Source of the DNA: Burkholderia paludis
Lineage (GTDB): Bacteria; Pseudomonadota; Gammaproteobacteria; Burkholderiales; Burkholderiaceae
Direction of reading: 5' to 3'
Assembly (NCBI RefSeq): GCF_000732615.1
Contig: NZ_JPGL01000038.1
Location: forward strand, 23,524 to 87,523
Length of the DNA: 64,000 nt
Translations under genes and position numbers: made by a program
The notes under the pieces: model-generated
Databases searched by the model: none
Told to the model about the DNA's origin: nothing
What the model saw: only the letters and a program-made list of their open reading frames with translations
Shown: positions 9,687-18,151 of the stretch, piece after piece
Position numbering within the stretch: the first letter of the stretch is position 1
How the letters are laid out: each line of letters begins with the position of its first letter

Positions 9687-11501
9687 TCAGATCGGCTGCG
9701 TGCGCGCGTCGAGCCACGCTTTGGCGTCGCCGTCCAGATGCCGGCCGACGCGCTCGCGCACCGTCGCATGATAGGTGTTCAGCCACGCGCGCTCGTCGTC
9801 GTGCAACATTTCGATCAGCACGCAGCGGGTGTCGATCGGGCACAGCGTCAGCGTCTCGAACGCGAGGAAATCGCCGAACTCGGTCTGCCCGGCCGCGCGG
9901 TTCACGACCAGGTTCTCGATCCGCACGCCCCACTGGCCGGGGCGGTACACGCCCGGCTCGATCGACGTGATCATGCCCTCTTCCATCGCCGTGTACGGCT
10001 CGGCCGGCGCGTAATGCGAGATCACCTGCGGGCCTTCGTGCACGTTCAGGAAGTAGCCGACGCCATGCCCCGTGCCGTGGCCGTAGTCGAGCCCGGCTGC
10101 CCACATCGGCGCGCGCGCGATCGCATCGAGCATCGGCGAGCGGATGCCGCGCGGAAAGCGTGCGCGCGACAGCGCCATCATGGCTTTCAGCACGATCGTG
10201 AAATCGCGCCGCTGCAGATCGCTGACGGTGCCGACCGGCACGACGCGCGTGATGTCGGTCGTACCGCCGACGTATTGGCCCCCCGAATCGATCAGCAGCA
10301 GGCCGTCGCCGGCGATTGTCGCGTGCGACGCGGGCGTCGCGTGGTAGTGCGGCATCGCGCCGTTCGCGTTGAAGCCGGCGATCGTCGCGAAGCTCGGCGA
10401 CACGTAGCCGGGGCGACGTGCGCGCGCGGCCGTGAGGCGCGCCTCGATCGTCAGCTCGGTGATCGTCTCGCGGTTCACGGCCTGCTCGAACCACGCGAAG
10501 AATTCCGCGAGCGCGGCGCCATCGTGCTCCATCGTCACGCGCACATGCTCGATCTCGGCGGACGTCTTGCGCGACTTCGCGAACGTCGACGGATTCACGG
10601 CCTCGACAAGCTTCACGCCGGCCGGCACGGCTTCGAGCGTGCCGAACGTCACGCGGCGCGGGTCGACCAGCAGCGTCGCGCCGTCGGGCAGCGCCGCGAG
10701 CGACGCGCGCGCGGCGTCGTACGCACGGACGTCGACACCGTCCTGCGCGAGCGACGCGGCCAGCGCCGGCGACACCTTGCCGTCGGCGATGAACAGCGTC
10801 GCGCGATCGGCGCCGATCATTGCGTGCGCAACGAATACGGGGTTGAAGTTGACGTCGGCGCCGCGCAGGTTGAACAGCCATGCGAGGTCGTCCAGCGTCG
10901 ATACGAAATGCCATTGCGCGCCCTGCGCGTGCATCGCGCGGCGCACCTCGGCCAGCTTGCTCGCGCGCGACGTGTCGGCCTGCGGCCCCGCGTGCTCGAA
11001 CACGGCGTCGGCCGGCAACCCGGGCCGTTCGGGCCAGATCGCGTCGAGCAGGTCGAGATCGGTGCGCAGCGCGATGCCGCGCGCGCGCAGCGCGGCCGTC
11101 AGCCCGCGTGCGGCCGCGACGCCGAGCACGGCGCCGTCGACGCCGACCGTCGCGCCCGCCGCCACGTTCTGCGCGAGCCAGTCGACATGCGGTGCGCTCT
11201 GCTGCCCGCCCGTCATCTTCATCAGTTGCACGCCCGTGCCGGCCAGCTCGGCGTCGGCCTGCACCCAGTAGCGGCTGTCGACCCACAGCCCCGCGAAATC
11301 CGCGGTCACGACCAGCGTGCCGACCGAACCCGTGAAGCCGGACAGCCAGCGGCGGGCCTGCCAGCGCTCGGGCAGGTACTCGGACAAATGGGGATCGGCG
11401 GACGGCACGAGGTAGGCGGCCAGACCCTCGCGGGCCATGGCGCCGCGCAGCAGCGCAAGGCGGGCGGGCACCGACGAGACTTCGGGGAGACGGGCATTCA
11501 T
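9687..11501 (-). CDS. Xaa-Pro aminopeptidase (M24B, aminopeptidase P)
   Basis: This metallopeptidase of about 604 residues removes an N-terminal residue preceding proline. Two creatinase-like N-terminal domains are followed by the pita-bread catalytic domain. Metal ligands are visible: Asp in LLIDSGGQY and in TTDITR, His in YGHGTGHGVG, Glu in IEPGVYRPG, and a final Glu in QTEFGDFLAFE. The three-domain length fits the eukaryote-like APP1 type rather than the E. coli PepP type of about 440. ATG 11501 is chosen for its AGGTGA site; the ATG at 11519 lacks one. Confidence 0.93.
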   Translation of the reverse strand: MNARLPEVSSVPARLALLRGAMAREGLAAYLVPSADPHLSEYLPERWQARRWLSGFTGSVGTLVVTADFAGLWVDSRYWVQADAELAGTGVQLMKMTGGQQSAPHVDWLAQNVAAGATVGVDGAVLGVAAARGLTAALRARGIALRTDLDLLDAIWPERPGLPADAVFEHAGPQADTSRASKLAEVRRAMHAQGAQWHFVSTLDDLAWLFNLRGADVNFNPVFVAHAMIGADRATLFIADGKVSPALAASLAQDGVDVRAYDAARASLAALPDGATLLVDPRRVTFGTLEAVPAGVKLVEAVNPSTFAKSRKTSAEIEHVRVTMEHDGAALAEFFAWFEQAVNRETITELTIEARLTAARARRPGYVSPSFATIAGFNANGAMPHYHATPASHATIAGDGLLLIDSGGQYVGGTTDITRVVPVGTVSDLQRRDFTIVLKAMMALSRARFPRGIRSPMLDAIARAPMWAAGLDYGHGTGHGVGYFLNVHEGPQVISHYAPAEPYTAMEEGMITSIEPGVYRPGQWGVRIENLVVNRAAGQTEFGDFLAFETLTLCPIDTRCVLIEMLHDDERAWLNTYHATVRERVGRHLDGDAKAWLDARTQPI

Positions 11502-11519
11502 GATTTCACCTGAGGGCAT

Positions 11520-11774
11520 TCAGCGACGGGCCGACAGCGCGACCGTCACGGCTACGGCGACCAACGCGACGCCGGTGCAGACCGGCCATTCGAGCGTCTC
11601 GCCATCGTAAAACAGTCCCGAGAGATTGCCGGCCACGCGGGCGGCGGCCGCGCCTGCGATGCCGACGAGCACCGCGACCCACCACGCCGGCCTGCCCGTG
11701 CGCCGCATCGGATGCAGCCACCGGCCGAGCAGCCCGACGGCCGCTCCCAGGACAAGGATTCCAAACCAGTTCAT
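11520..11774 (-). CDS. Small membrane protein, GlsB/YeaQ/YmgE-like
   Basis: This 84-residue protein has three hydrophobic segments (residues 1-22, about 30-50, and about 63-80). The first helix is followed by GRWLHPM, where transglycosylase-associated (GlsB/YeaQ) proteins have a similar Lys/Arg-Pro turn. Similarity is by layout only, so the family call is tentative. It lies 18 bp upstream of the aminopeptidase P start and on the same strand, so the two are probably cotranscribed. No function is known. Confidence 0.6.
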   Translation of the reverse strand: MNWFGILVLGAAVGLLGRWLHPMRRTGRPAWWVAVLVGIAGAAAARVAGNLSGLFYDGETLEWPVCTGVALVAVAVTVALSARR

Positions 11775-11945
11775 TCGACGCCCTCTATAAATTCAGATTC
11801 GTCCCATAGGCGTGAACGTTGCCAGCGGCTAGCATCGATTCATCCATCGAACCCGAGACCAGCCGGGTGCCGCGAACGTTCGAGTGTAGGGGCCGACTCG
11901 ACGTTATGGCAAGCGCGCACCGGCTCCCGTATTGAAGAAATTCTC

Positions 11946-12707
11946 ATGCGAATCGCTCTGATCGATCCGGAGGCGCGTCATGCCGCACTCCTGAACCGCC
12001 TGCTCTTCGCGGGCGGCCATGTGTGCCACGCGTTTGCGTCCAGCACGGCGTTCTTCGAATGGCTCGCCACCGATACCTGCGACATGCTGATCACCGGCAA
12101 CTGGGCCGGCGACCAGCCGGCCGAGGAAGTCATTCCGCGCGCCCAAACGATCCTGCCCGGGCTGCCGGCCATCGCCGTGATGCAATTGCCGCGGGAAAGC
12201 GAAATCGTCTCGTGCCTGCACGCGGGTGCGGACGATTGCCTCGTGCGCCCCGTGAGCGGGCCCGAGTTGCTCGCCCGCGTCAACGCGCTGAGCCGGCGCG
12301 CCGGCGTGCGCCGGCCGCCGGCCCGCTCGCGCGAAATGTATGGCGAATACGCGTTCGATGCCACGCATGGCCTCGTGCGCTTCGGCGACGCCATCGTCTC
12401 GCTCACGCCGAAGGAGTTCCGCTTCGCGCAATTGCTGTTCGCGAACCTGTCGCGGCCGGTGTCGCGCGCCCATATCCTCGAAACGGTGTGGGCGCGCCGC
12501 CGCGACATGAAGTCGCGCACGCTCGATACCCACGCGTCCCGGCTGCGCAGCAAGCTGCAGTTGCTTCCACGGCGCGGCTACCGGCTGCTGCCGCTCTACG
12601 GCTACGGCTATCAGCTCGATCGCGTGCCGATCGAGCCCCCAAATTCCCGGCCTCGCGACGCTGATGCCCGGTATGCGGCGAGTGAGGAAATCGCTGAAAC
12701 GCTATAA
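11946..12707 (+). CDS. OmpR-type response regulator with a degenerate receiver
   Basis: This 253-residue protein has a receiver-like N-terminus (about 1-120) and a winged-helix DNA-binding domain (about 135-235: LTPKEFRFAQLLFANLSRPVSR, ending in YGYGYQLDRVP). The receiver lacks the expected phosphoacceptor. Where a usual receiver reads D-x-x-L-L-D, this one reads CDMLITGNW, and the conserved Lys-Pro is Arg-Pro (LVRPVS). Only one acidic residue is present near the start (LIDPEA). It is therefore probably phosphorylation-independent. No histidine kinase is adjacent. The ATG at 11946 starts the conserved MRIALIDPE; the longer open frame upstream is unlikely. Confidence 0.85.
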   Translation: MRIALIDPEARHAALLNRLLFAGGHVCHAFASSTAFFEWLATDTCDMLITGNWAGDQPAEEVIPRAQTILPGLPAIAVMQLPRESEIVSCLHAGADDCLVRPVSGPELLARVNALSRRAGVRRPPARSREMYGEYAFDATHGLVRFGDAIVSLTPKEFRFAQLLFANLSRPVSRAHILETVWARRRDMKSRTLDTHASRLRSKLQLLPRRGYRLLPLYGYGYQLDRVPIEPPNSRPRDADARYAASEEIAETL

Positions 12708-12708
12708 T
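12703..12708 (+). promoter_or_regulatory. Possible -10 box for hemA
   Basis: A perfect TATAAT lies 25 bp before the hemA start, overlapping the last codons of the response regulator. A good -35 hexamer is not evident at 16-18 bp spacing, so the strength is uncertain. Confidence 0.4.
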
Positions 12709-12733
12709 ATGGGGCTAAACGATAGCCCTCGAT

Positions 12734-14032
12734 ATGCAACTCCTCACGATCGGAATCAATCACCACACTGCGCCTGTCGCCCTGCGCGAACGCGTGGCGT
12801 TTCCGCTCGAGCAAATCAAGCCGGCTCTCGTTACGTTCAAGAACGTGTTTCTCGGCCCCCAGGCGCCCAATACGCCCGAAGCGGCGATCCTCTCCACCTG
12901 CAACCGCACCGAACTGTATTGCGCGACTGACGATCGCGCGGCGCGCGAAGGCGCGGTCCGCTGGCTGTCGGAGTATCACCGGATTCCGGTCGACGAGCTC
13001 GCGCCGCACGTCTATGCGCTGCCGCAGTCGGAAGCGGTCCGGCACGCATTTCGCGTCGCCTCCGGCCTCGATTCGATGGTGCTCGGTGAAACGCAGATTC
13101 TGGGCCAGATGAAGGATGCCGTCCGCACCGCGACGGAAGCCGGCGCGCTCGGCACCTACCTGAACCAGTTGTTCCAGCGCACGTTCGCGGTCGCGAAGGA
13201 AGTGCGCGGTACGACCGAAATCGGTACGCAATCGGTGTCGATGGCCGCCGCCGCGGTTCGCCTCGCCCAGCGTATCTTCGAAAAAGTGGCCGACCAGCGC
13301 GTGCTGTTCATCGGCGCCGGCGAGATGATCGAGCTGTGCGCGACGCACTTCGCCGCGCAAGGCCCGCGCGAGCTCGTCGTGGCGAACCGCACCGCCGAAC
13401 GCGGCCAGCGGCTCGCCGAGCGCTTCAACGGCCGCGCGATGCCGCTCGCGGATCTGCCCACGCGCATGCACGAATTCGACATCATCGTGTCGTGCACGGC
13501 GTCGACGCTGCCGATCATCGGCCTCGGCGCGGTCGAGCGCGCGGTGAAGGCGCGCCGCCACCGGCCGATCTTCATGGTCGACCTCGCGGTGCCGCGCGAC
13601 ATCGAGCCCGAAGTCGGCAAGCTGAAGGACGTGTTCCTCTACACCGTCGACGATCTCGGCGCGATCGTGCGCGAAGGCAACGCATCGCGCCAGGCCGCGG
13701 TCGCGCAGGCCGAGGCGATCATCGAGACGCGCGTGCAGAACTTCATGCAATGGCTCGACACGCGCAGCGTCGTGCCGGTGATCCGTCACATGCATACGCA
13801 GGCCGATGCGCTGCGCCGGGCCGAGGTCGACAAGGCGCACAAGCTGCTCGCGCGCGGCGAGGATCCGGCAGCCGTGCTCGAAGCGCTGTCGCAGGCACTG
13901 ACCAACAAGCTGATCCACGGCCCGACGAGCGCGCTCAACCGCGTGAACGGCGCCGATCGCGATTCGCTGATCGACCTGATGCGCGGCTTCTACCAGCACG
14001 CACCGCGCTCCAACGACCAGTCCGGCCACTAG
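12734..14032 (+). CDS. hemA: Glutamyl-tRNA reductase
   Basis: This 432-residue enzyme reduces glutamyl-tRNA with NADPH to glutamate-1-semialdehyde, the first committed step of C5 haem biosynthesis. The catalytic cysteine is in ILSTCNRTELYC (about residue 57); GETQILGQMK follows, and the Rossmann NADPH site is FIGAGEMIEL (about residue 195). The C-terminal dimerisation helix is complete. It heads a rightward run with prfA and prmC, an arrangement conserved in many proteobacteria. The 83-bp gap before prfA has no strong terminator. Confidence 0.97.
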   Translation: MQLLTIGINHHTAPVALRERVAFPLEQIKPALVTFKNVFLGPQAPNTPEAAILSTCNRTELYCATDDRAAREGAVRWLSEYHRIPVDELAPHVYALPQSEAVRHAFRVASGLDSMVLGETQILGQMKDAVRTATEAGALGTYLNQLFQRTFAVAKEVRGTTEIGTQSVSMAAAAVRLAQRIFEKVADQRVLFIGAGEMIELCATHFAAQGPRELVVANRTAERGQRLAERFNGRAMPLADLPTRMHEFDIIVSCTASTLPIIGLGAVERAVKARRHRPIFMVDLAVPRDIEPEVGKLKDVFLYTVDDLGAIVREGNASRQAAVAQAEAIIETRVQNFMQWLDTRSVVPVIRHMHTQADALRRAEVDKAHKLLARGEDPAAVLEALSQALTNKLIHGPTSALNRVNGADRDSLIDLMRGFYQHAPRSNDQSGH

Positions 14033-14114
14033 CGCCGGCCGGTCGCCCTGCCGCCGGCCGCGCGCCGGCCTATCCTTTCCGAATACCCCTTGCCCGGGAG
14101 CGCCGCTCCACACC

Positions 14115-15197
14115 ATGAAGACGAGCATGCAACGCAAGCTCGACCAGCTGTCCACACGGCTGGCCGAACTGAACGACCTGTTGAGCCGCGAGAACGTCAC
14201 GGCCGACCTCGACCAGTATCGCAAGCTGACGCGTGAGCACGCGGAACTCGGCCCGGTGGTCGAACAGTACGCACTGTGGTGCCAGTCCCGCAGCGACGAG
14301 ACGGCCGCGCAGGAACTGCTCGGCGACCTGACGATGCGCGACTTCGCGGAAGACGAAATCCGCAGCGCCCGCGAGAGCATGGCCCGCCTCGAGACCGAGC
14401 TGCAGAAGATGCTGCTGCCGAAGGACCCGAACGACGACCGCAACATCTTCCTCGAAATCCGCGCGGGCACCGGCGGGGACGAATCGGCGCTCTTCGCGGG
14501 CGACCTGCTGCGCATGTACCTGCGCTTCGCGGAACGCCAGCGCTGGCAGGTCGAAATGATGTCGGAGAGCGCGTCGGATCTCGGCGGCTACAAGGAAGTG
14601 ATCGTACGAATCGCGGGCCAGGGTGCGTATTCGCGCCTGAAGTTCGAATCGGGCGGCCATCGCGTGCAGCGTGTGCCGGCGACCGAGACGCAGGGGCGCA
14701 TTCATACGTCCGCATGCACGGTCGCGGTGATGCCGGAAGCCGACGAGATCGGCGAGGTCGAGATCAATCCGGCCGACCTGCGGATCGACACGTTCCGCGC
14801 GTCCGGCGCGGGCGGCCAGCACATCAACAAGACCGATTCGGCGGTACGCGTCACGCACATCCCGACCGGGATCGTCGTCGAATGCCAGGACGACCGTTCG
14901 CAGCACAAGAACAAGGATCGGGCGCTGAAGGTGCTCGCCGCGCGCATCAAGGACAAGCAGTATCACGAACAGCACGCGAAGGAAGCCGCGACGCGCAAGA
15001 GCCTGATCGGCTCCGGCGACCGCTCGGAACGGATCCGCACGTACAACTTCCCGCAGGGCCGGATGACCGACCACCGGATCAACCTGACGCTGTACCGGCT
15101 CGAGGCGATCATGGACGGCGACCTCGACGAACTGATCGGCGTGCTCGTCAGCGAGCACCAGGCCGAACTGCTCGCGTCGCTCGGCGACGCCGACTGA
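14115..15197 (+). CDS. prfA: Peptide chain release factor 1
   Basis: This 360-residue RF1 reads UAA and UAG stop codons. The conserved GGQ tripeptide that triggers peptidyl-tRNA hydrolysis is in RASGAGGQHINKTDSAVR (about residue 235). The PAT anticodon-like determinant is represented by VQRVPATETQGR (about 190). The length is exactly the usual one. It sits 7 bp ahead of prmC, which methylates the GGQ glutamine, a functional pairing seen widely. Confidence 0.97.
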   Translation: MKTSMQRKLDQLSTRLAELNDLLSRENVTADLDQYRKLTREHAELGPVVEQYALWCQSRSDETAAQELLGDLTMRDFAEDEIRSARESMARLETELQKMLLPKDPNDDRNIFLEIRAGTGGDESALFAGDLLRMYLRFAERQRWQVEMMSESASDLGGYKEVIVRIAGQGAYSRLKFESGGHRVQRVPATETQGRIHTSACTVAVMPEADEIGEVEINPADLRIDTFRASGAGGQHINKTDSAVRVTHIPTGIVVECQDDRSQHKNKDRALKVLAARIKDKQYHEQHAKEAATRKSLIGSGDRSERIRTYNFPQGRMTDHRINLTLYRLEAIMDGDLDELIGVLVSEHQAELLASLGDAD

Positions 15198-15204
15198 GGC
15201 CGCG

Positions 15205-16047
15205 ATGACCGACCTGACCGCCGACGCACTGCTGCGCGCGTCGCCGCTCGACGCGGTGGATGCGCGCGTGCTGCTCGCGCACGCCCTCGGCTGGACCCGC
15301 ACCCAGCTGATCACGCGCGGCGATGCGCCGCTCGACGCCGCCGCGGTCGAACGCTATCGCGCGCTCGAAGCGCGCCGCCTGGCCGGCGAGCCCGTCGCGC
15401 AGCTCGTCGGGATGCGCGAATTCTTCGGCCGGCCGTTCGACGTGACGCCCGACGTGTTGATCCCCCGCCCCGAAACCGAACTGCTCGTCGAAGCCGCACT
15501 CGACGCGATCGACGGACTGCCGCATCCGGCCGTGCTCGATCTCGGCACCGGCAGCGGCGCGATCGCCGTATCGATCGCCGCCGAGCGGCCCGATGCCCGC
15601 GTGTGGGCGCTCGACCGTTCGCCGGCCGCACTCGCGATCGCGCAGCGCAACGCGGACAAGCTGCTCGACGCGCAGCGCCCCGGCGGCCCGCTGCACTGGC
15701 TGCAGAGCGACTGGTACGCGGCGCTCGATCCGGCGCTCGCATTCGACGCGATCGTCAGCAACCCGCCGTACATCGCGCAGCACGATCCGCACCTCGCGCA
15801 GGGCGACCTGCGTTTCGAGCCGCGCGGCGCGCTCACCGACGATGCCGACGGCCTCAGCGCGATCCGCACGATCGTCGCCGGCGCCGGCGCCCGGCTGAAA
15901 CCGGGCGGCACGCTCTGGATCGAGCATGGCTACGACCAGGCCGAAGCCGTGCGCGCGGAGCTCGCATCGCACGGCTTCGTCGCGATCGAATCGCTGGCCG
16001 ACCTGGCCGCGATCGAACGCACCACCGGCGGCCGCCTGCCGGGCTGA
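15205..16047 (+). CDS. prmC: Release factor glutamine N5-methyltransferase
   Basis: This 280-residue SAM-dependent enzyme methylates the GGQ glutamine of RF1 and RF2. An N-terminal helical domain is followed by the Rossmann domain with motif I LDLGTGSGAIAV (about residue 113) and the catalytic NPPY motif in IVSNPPYIAQHD (about 188). It follows prfA by 7 bp in the same operon. Confidence 0.96.
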   Translation: MTDLTADALLRASPLDAVDARVLLAHALGWTRTQLITRGDAPLDAAAVERYRALEARRLAGEPVAQLVGMREFFGRPFDVTPDVLIPRPETELLVEAALDAIDGLPHPAVLDLGTGSGAIAVSIAAERPDARVWALDRSPAALAIAQRNADKLLDAQRPGGPLHWLQSDWYAALDPALAFDAIVSNPPYIAQHDPHLAQGDLRFEPRGALTDDADGLSAIRTIVAGAGARLKPGGTLWIEHGYDQAEAVRAELASHGFVAIESLADLAAIERTTGGRLPG

Positions 16048-16114
16048 CGCCCGGCCCGCCCGGTTGAAATCCGCTATCATTTCGATCTAACGCCCCGCTA
16101 ACGCAAGGTCAGTC

Positions 16115-16426
16115 ATGGACACCCAACAACGTATCAAGCAAATCGTCGACGAAAACCAGGTCGTGCTCTTCATGAAGGGCAACGCGCAATTCCCGATGTG
16201 CGGCTTCTCGGGCCGCGCCGTGCAGGTGCTGAAAGCCTGCGGCGTCGACCAGTTCAAGACGGTCAACGTGCTCGAAGACGACGAGATTCGCCAGGGCATC
16301 AAGGAATTCTCGAACTGGCCGACCATCCCGCAGCTCTACGTGAAGGGCGAATTCGTCGGCGGCTCGGACATCATGATGGAGATGTACCAGTCGGGCGAAC
16401 TGCAGCAACTGTTCGCCGCGGCGTAA
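16115..16426 (+). CDS. grxD: Monothiol glutaredoxin Grx4
   Basis: This 103-residue protein carries the CGFS active site (FPMCGFSGRAVQVL, Cys near 30) and the glutathione-binding segments WPTIPQLYVKGEFVGGSDI. Grx4 proteins bind a [2Fe-2S] cluster as a homodimer or with BolA and act in iron-sulphur trafficking. Full length. It is 67 bp after prmC and 10 bp before ubiX, so it is likely in the same unit as ubiX. Confidence 0.96.
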   Translation: MDTQQRIKQIVDENQVVLFMKGNAQFPMCGFSGRAVQVLKACGVDQFKTVNVLEDDEIRQGIKEFSNWPTIPQLYVKGEFVGGSDIMMEMYQSGELQQLFAAA

Positions 16427-16436
16427 CGCAGCTCCA

Positions 16437-17033
16437 ATGGCATTTCCCAGCGCGCCGCCACGCCGGCTGATCGTCGCGATCACCGGCGCCACCGGCGCGA
16501 TCTACGGCGTACGGCTGCTCGATCTGCTGCGCGCCGCGGGCGGCGTCGAGACGCACCTGCTGATCTCGAACGCCGGCTGGCTCAACATCCAGCATGAGCT
16601 GAAGCTGCCGAAGGCCGAGGTCGAAAGCCGTGCGGACGTCGTGCATTCGGTGCGCGACGTCGGCGCGACGATCGCATCCGGGTCGTTCGCGACCGACGGG
16701 ATGGTGATCGCGCCCTGCTCGATGAAGACGCTCGCCAGCGTCGCACACGGGCTGTCCGACAACCTGATCACGCGCGCGGCCGACGTCACGCTGAAGGAAC
16801 GCCGCCGCCTCGTGCTGATGGTGCGCGAAACGCCGTTCAACCTTGCGCATCTGCGCAACATGACGGCCGTCACCGAGATGGGCGGCATCGTCTTCCCGCC
16901 GCTGCCCGCGTTCTATGCGATGCCGAAGACGATCGAGGAACTCGTCGACCAGACCGTCACGCGCGTACTCGACCTGTTCACGCTCAGCGCGCCGCTCACG
17001 ACGCCGTGGGCCGGTATCCGGCACGCGCAATAA
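16437..17033 (+). CDS. ubiX: Flavin prenyltransferase UbiX
   Basis: This 198-residue enzyme attaches a dimethylallyl group to FMN to make prenyl-FMN, the cofactor of the decarboxylase UbiD in ubiquinone synthesis. The FMN-binding opening RLIVAITGATGAIYGVRLL and the PCSMKTLASVAHGLSDNLI segment are diagnostic, as is the late VRETPFNLAHLRNM stretch. It starts 10 bp after grxD. No ubiD gene is in the window. Confidence 0.95.
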   Translation: MAFPSAPPRRLIVAITGATGAIYGVRLLDLLRAAGGVETHLLISNAGWLNIQHELKLPKAEVESRADVVHSVRDVGATIASGSFATDGMVIAPCSMKTLASVAHGLSDNLITRAADVTLKERRRLVLMVRETPFNLAHLRNMTAVTEMGGIVFPPLPAFYAMPKTIEELVDQTVTRVLDLFTLSAPLTTPWAGIRHAQ

Positions 17034-17240
17034 GCGCCACGCCGCCCCCTTCTTCGCGCATCGTCGCCGATTTCGCGCAGATCCACTCGATTTCGATCAT
17101 ACGCCCCCCATTTTCAGCGGGATGCGCAGCGCCGCCTTCATTATCAATAAACAGGCGTCAATCAAATTCCATAACGCCAATTTATCAATGAACGGTGCAC
17201 GCCTATAGTCACAGGCAAATCCCTTTCGCAGGCCACGACC

Positions 17241-18032
17241 ATGAACCGCTTGCCTTCGCTCTACCTGTCCCACGGCGCGCCGACGCTGCCGATCGACCCG
17301 TCGCTGCCGTCCGGCGCTTTCACCCATCTCGGCGCCGAACTGCCACGCCCGCGCGCGGTGCTGATGCTGTCCGCCCACTGGGGCACGCAGCGGCCCGTCG
17401 CCAGCATCGCCGCGCATCCGGAAACGATCCACGATTTCTACGGCTTTCCGCAGGCGCTGTACGACATTCGCTATCCGGCGCCCGGCGCGCCCGACGTCGC
17501 CGAGCGCGCGGCCGGATTGCTGAACGCGGCCGGCATCGCGACCGCCACGACCGAGCACGGCCTCGACCACGGTGCGTGGGTGCCGATGCTGCTGATGTTC
17601 CCGGAAGCCGACGTGCCCGTCGCGCAGTTGTCGATCCAGCCGCGCGCCGACGCAGCCCATCACTTCGCGCTCGGCCGTGCGCTGCGCCCGTTGCGCGACG
17701 ACGGCGTGATGGTGATCGGCTCGGGCCAGATCACGCACAACCTGCGCGCCGCCGATTTCGGCGCGGCGCCGGAGGATGCGGACCCGCGCGTCGCGGCCTT
17801 CACCGACTGGTTCGAGGCGAAGCTGGCCGCGCGCGACGTCGACGCGCTGCTCGACTACCGCCGACAGGCGCCGCACGCGGCGCTGATGCATCCGACCGAC
17901 GAGCACCTGCTGCCGGTGTTCGCGGCGCTCGGCGCGGCGGACGACGACTACCAGCTCGGCATCCAGTCGCTCGGCACCTACCAGCGCGTGCTCGCGATGA
18001 CGAACTACGTGTTCGCAAGCGCGGCCGCCTGA
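17241..18032 (+). CDS. LigB/DODA-type extradiol dioxygenase (YgiD-like)
   Basis: This 263-residue protein of the class III extradiol ring-cleavage superfamily should bind a non-haem metal. Histidines expected to bind it are in LYLSHGAPT, LSAHWGTQ and GLDHGAWVPM, with VIGSGQITHNLR late in the chain. The layout matches YgiD and plant DODA, which open the ring of DOPA or similar catechols; the physiological substrate in bacteria is mostly unknown. It starts about 200 bp after ubiX and ends at a good terminator. Confidence 0.9.
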   Translation: MNRLPSLYLSHGAPTLPIDPSLPSGAFTHLGAELPRPRAVLMLSAHWGTQRPVASIAAHPETIHDFYGFPQALYDIRYPAPGAPDVAERAAGLLNAAGIATATTEHGLDHGAWVPMLLMFPEADVPVAQLSIQPRADAAHHFALGRALRPLRDDGVMVIGSGQITHNLRAADFGAAPEDADPRVAAFTDWFEAKLAARDVDALLDYRRQAPHAALMHPTDEHLLPVFAALGAADDDYQLGIQSLGTYQRVLAMTNYVFASAAA

Positions 18033-18071
18033 GCGTCGCGCGACAACCGCCGGCGCCGGCGAGAAGCCAGC

Positions 18072-18110
18072 AAAAAGCCCGCCCGAGCGATGCTCGGGCG
18101 GGCTTTTTTC
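18072..18110 (+). terminator. Bidirectional terminator
   Basis: AAAAAGCCCGCCCGAG-CGATG-CTCGGGCGGGC-TTTTTT is a long GC stem with A and T flanks. It lies between the convergent dioxygenase and permease genes and probably serves both. Confidence 0.93.
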
Positions 18111-18151
18111 ACTGCTTGCTGCCACCGCCGAATCCGGCGACAGGTCACGCG

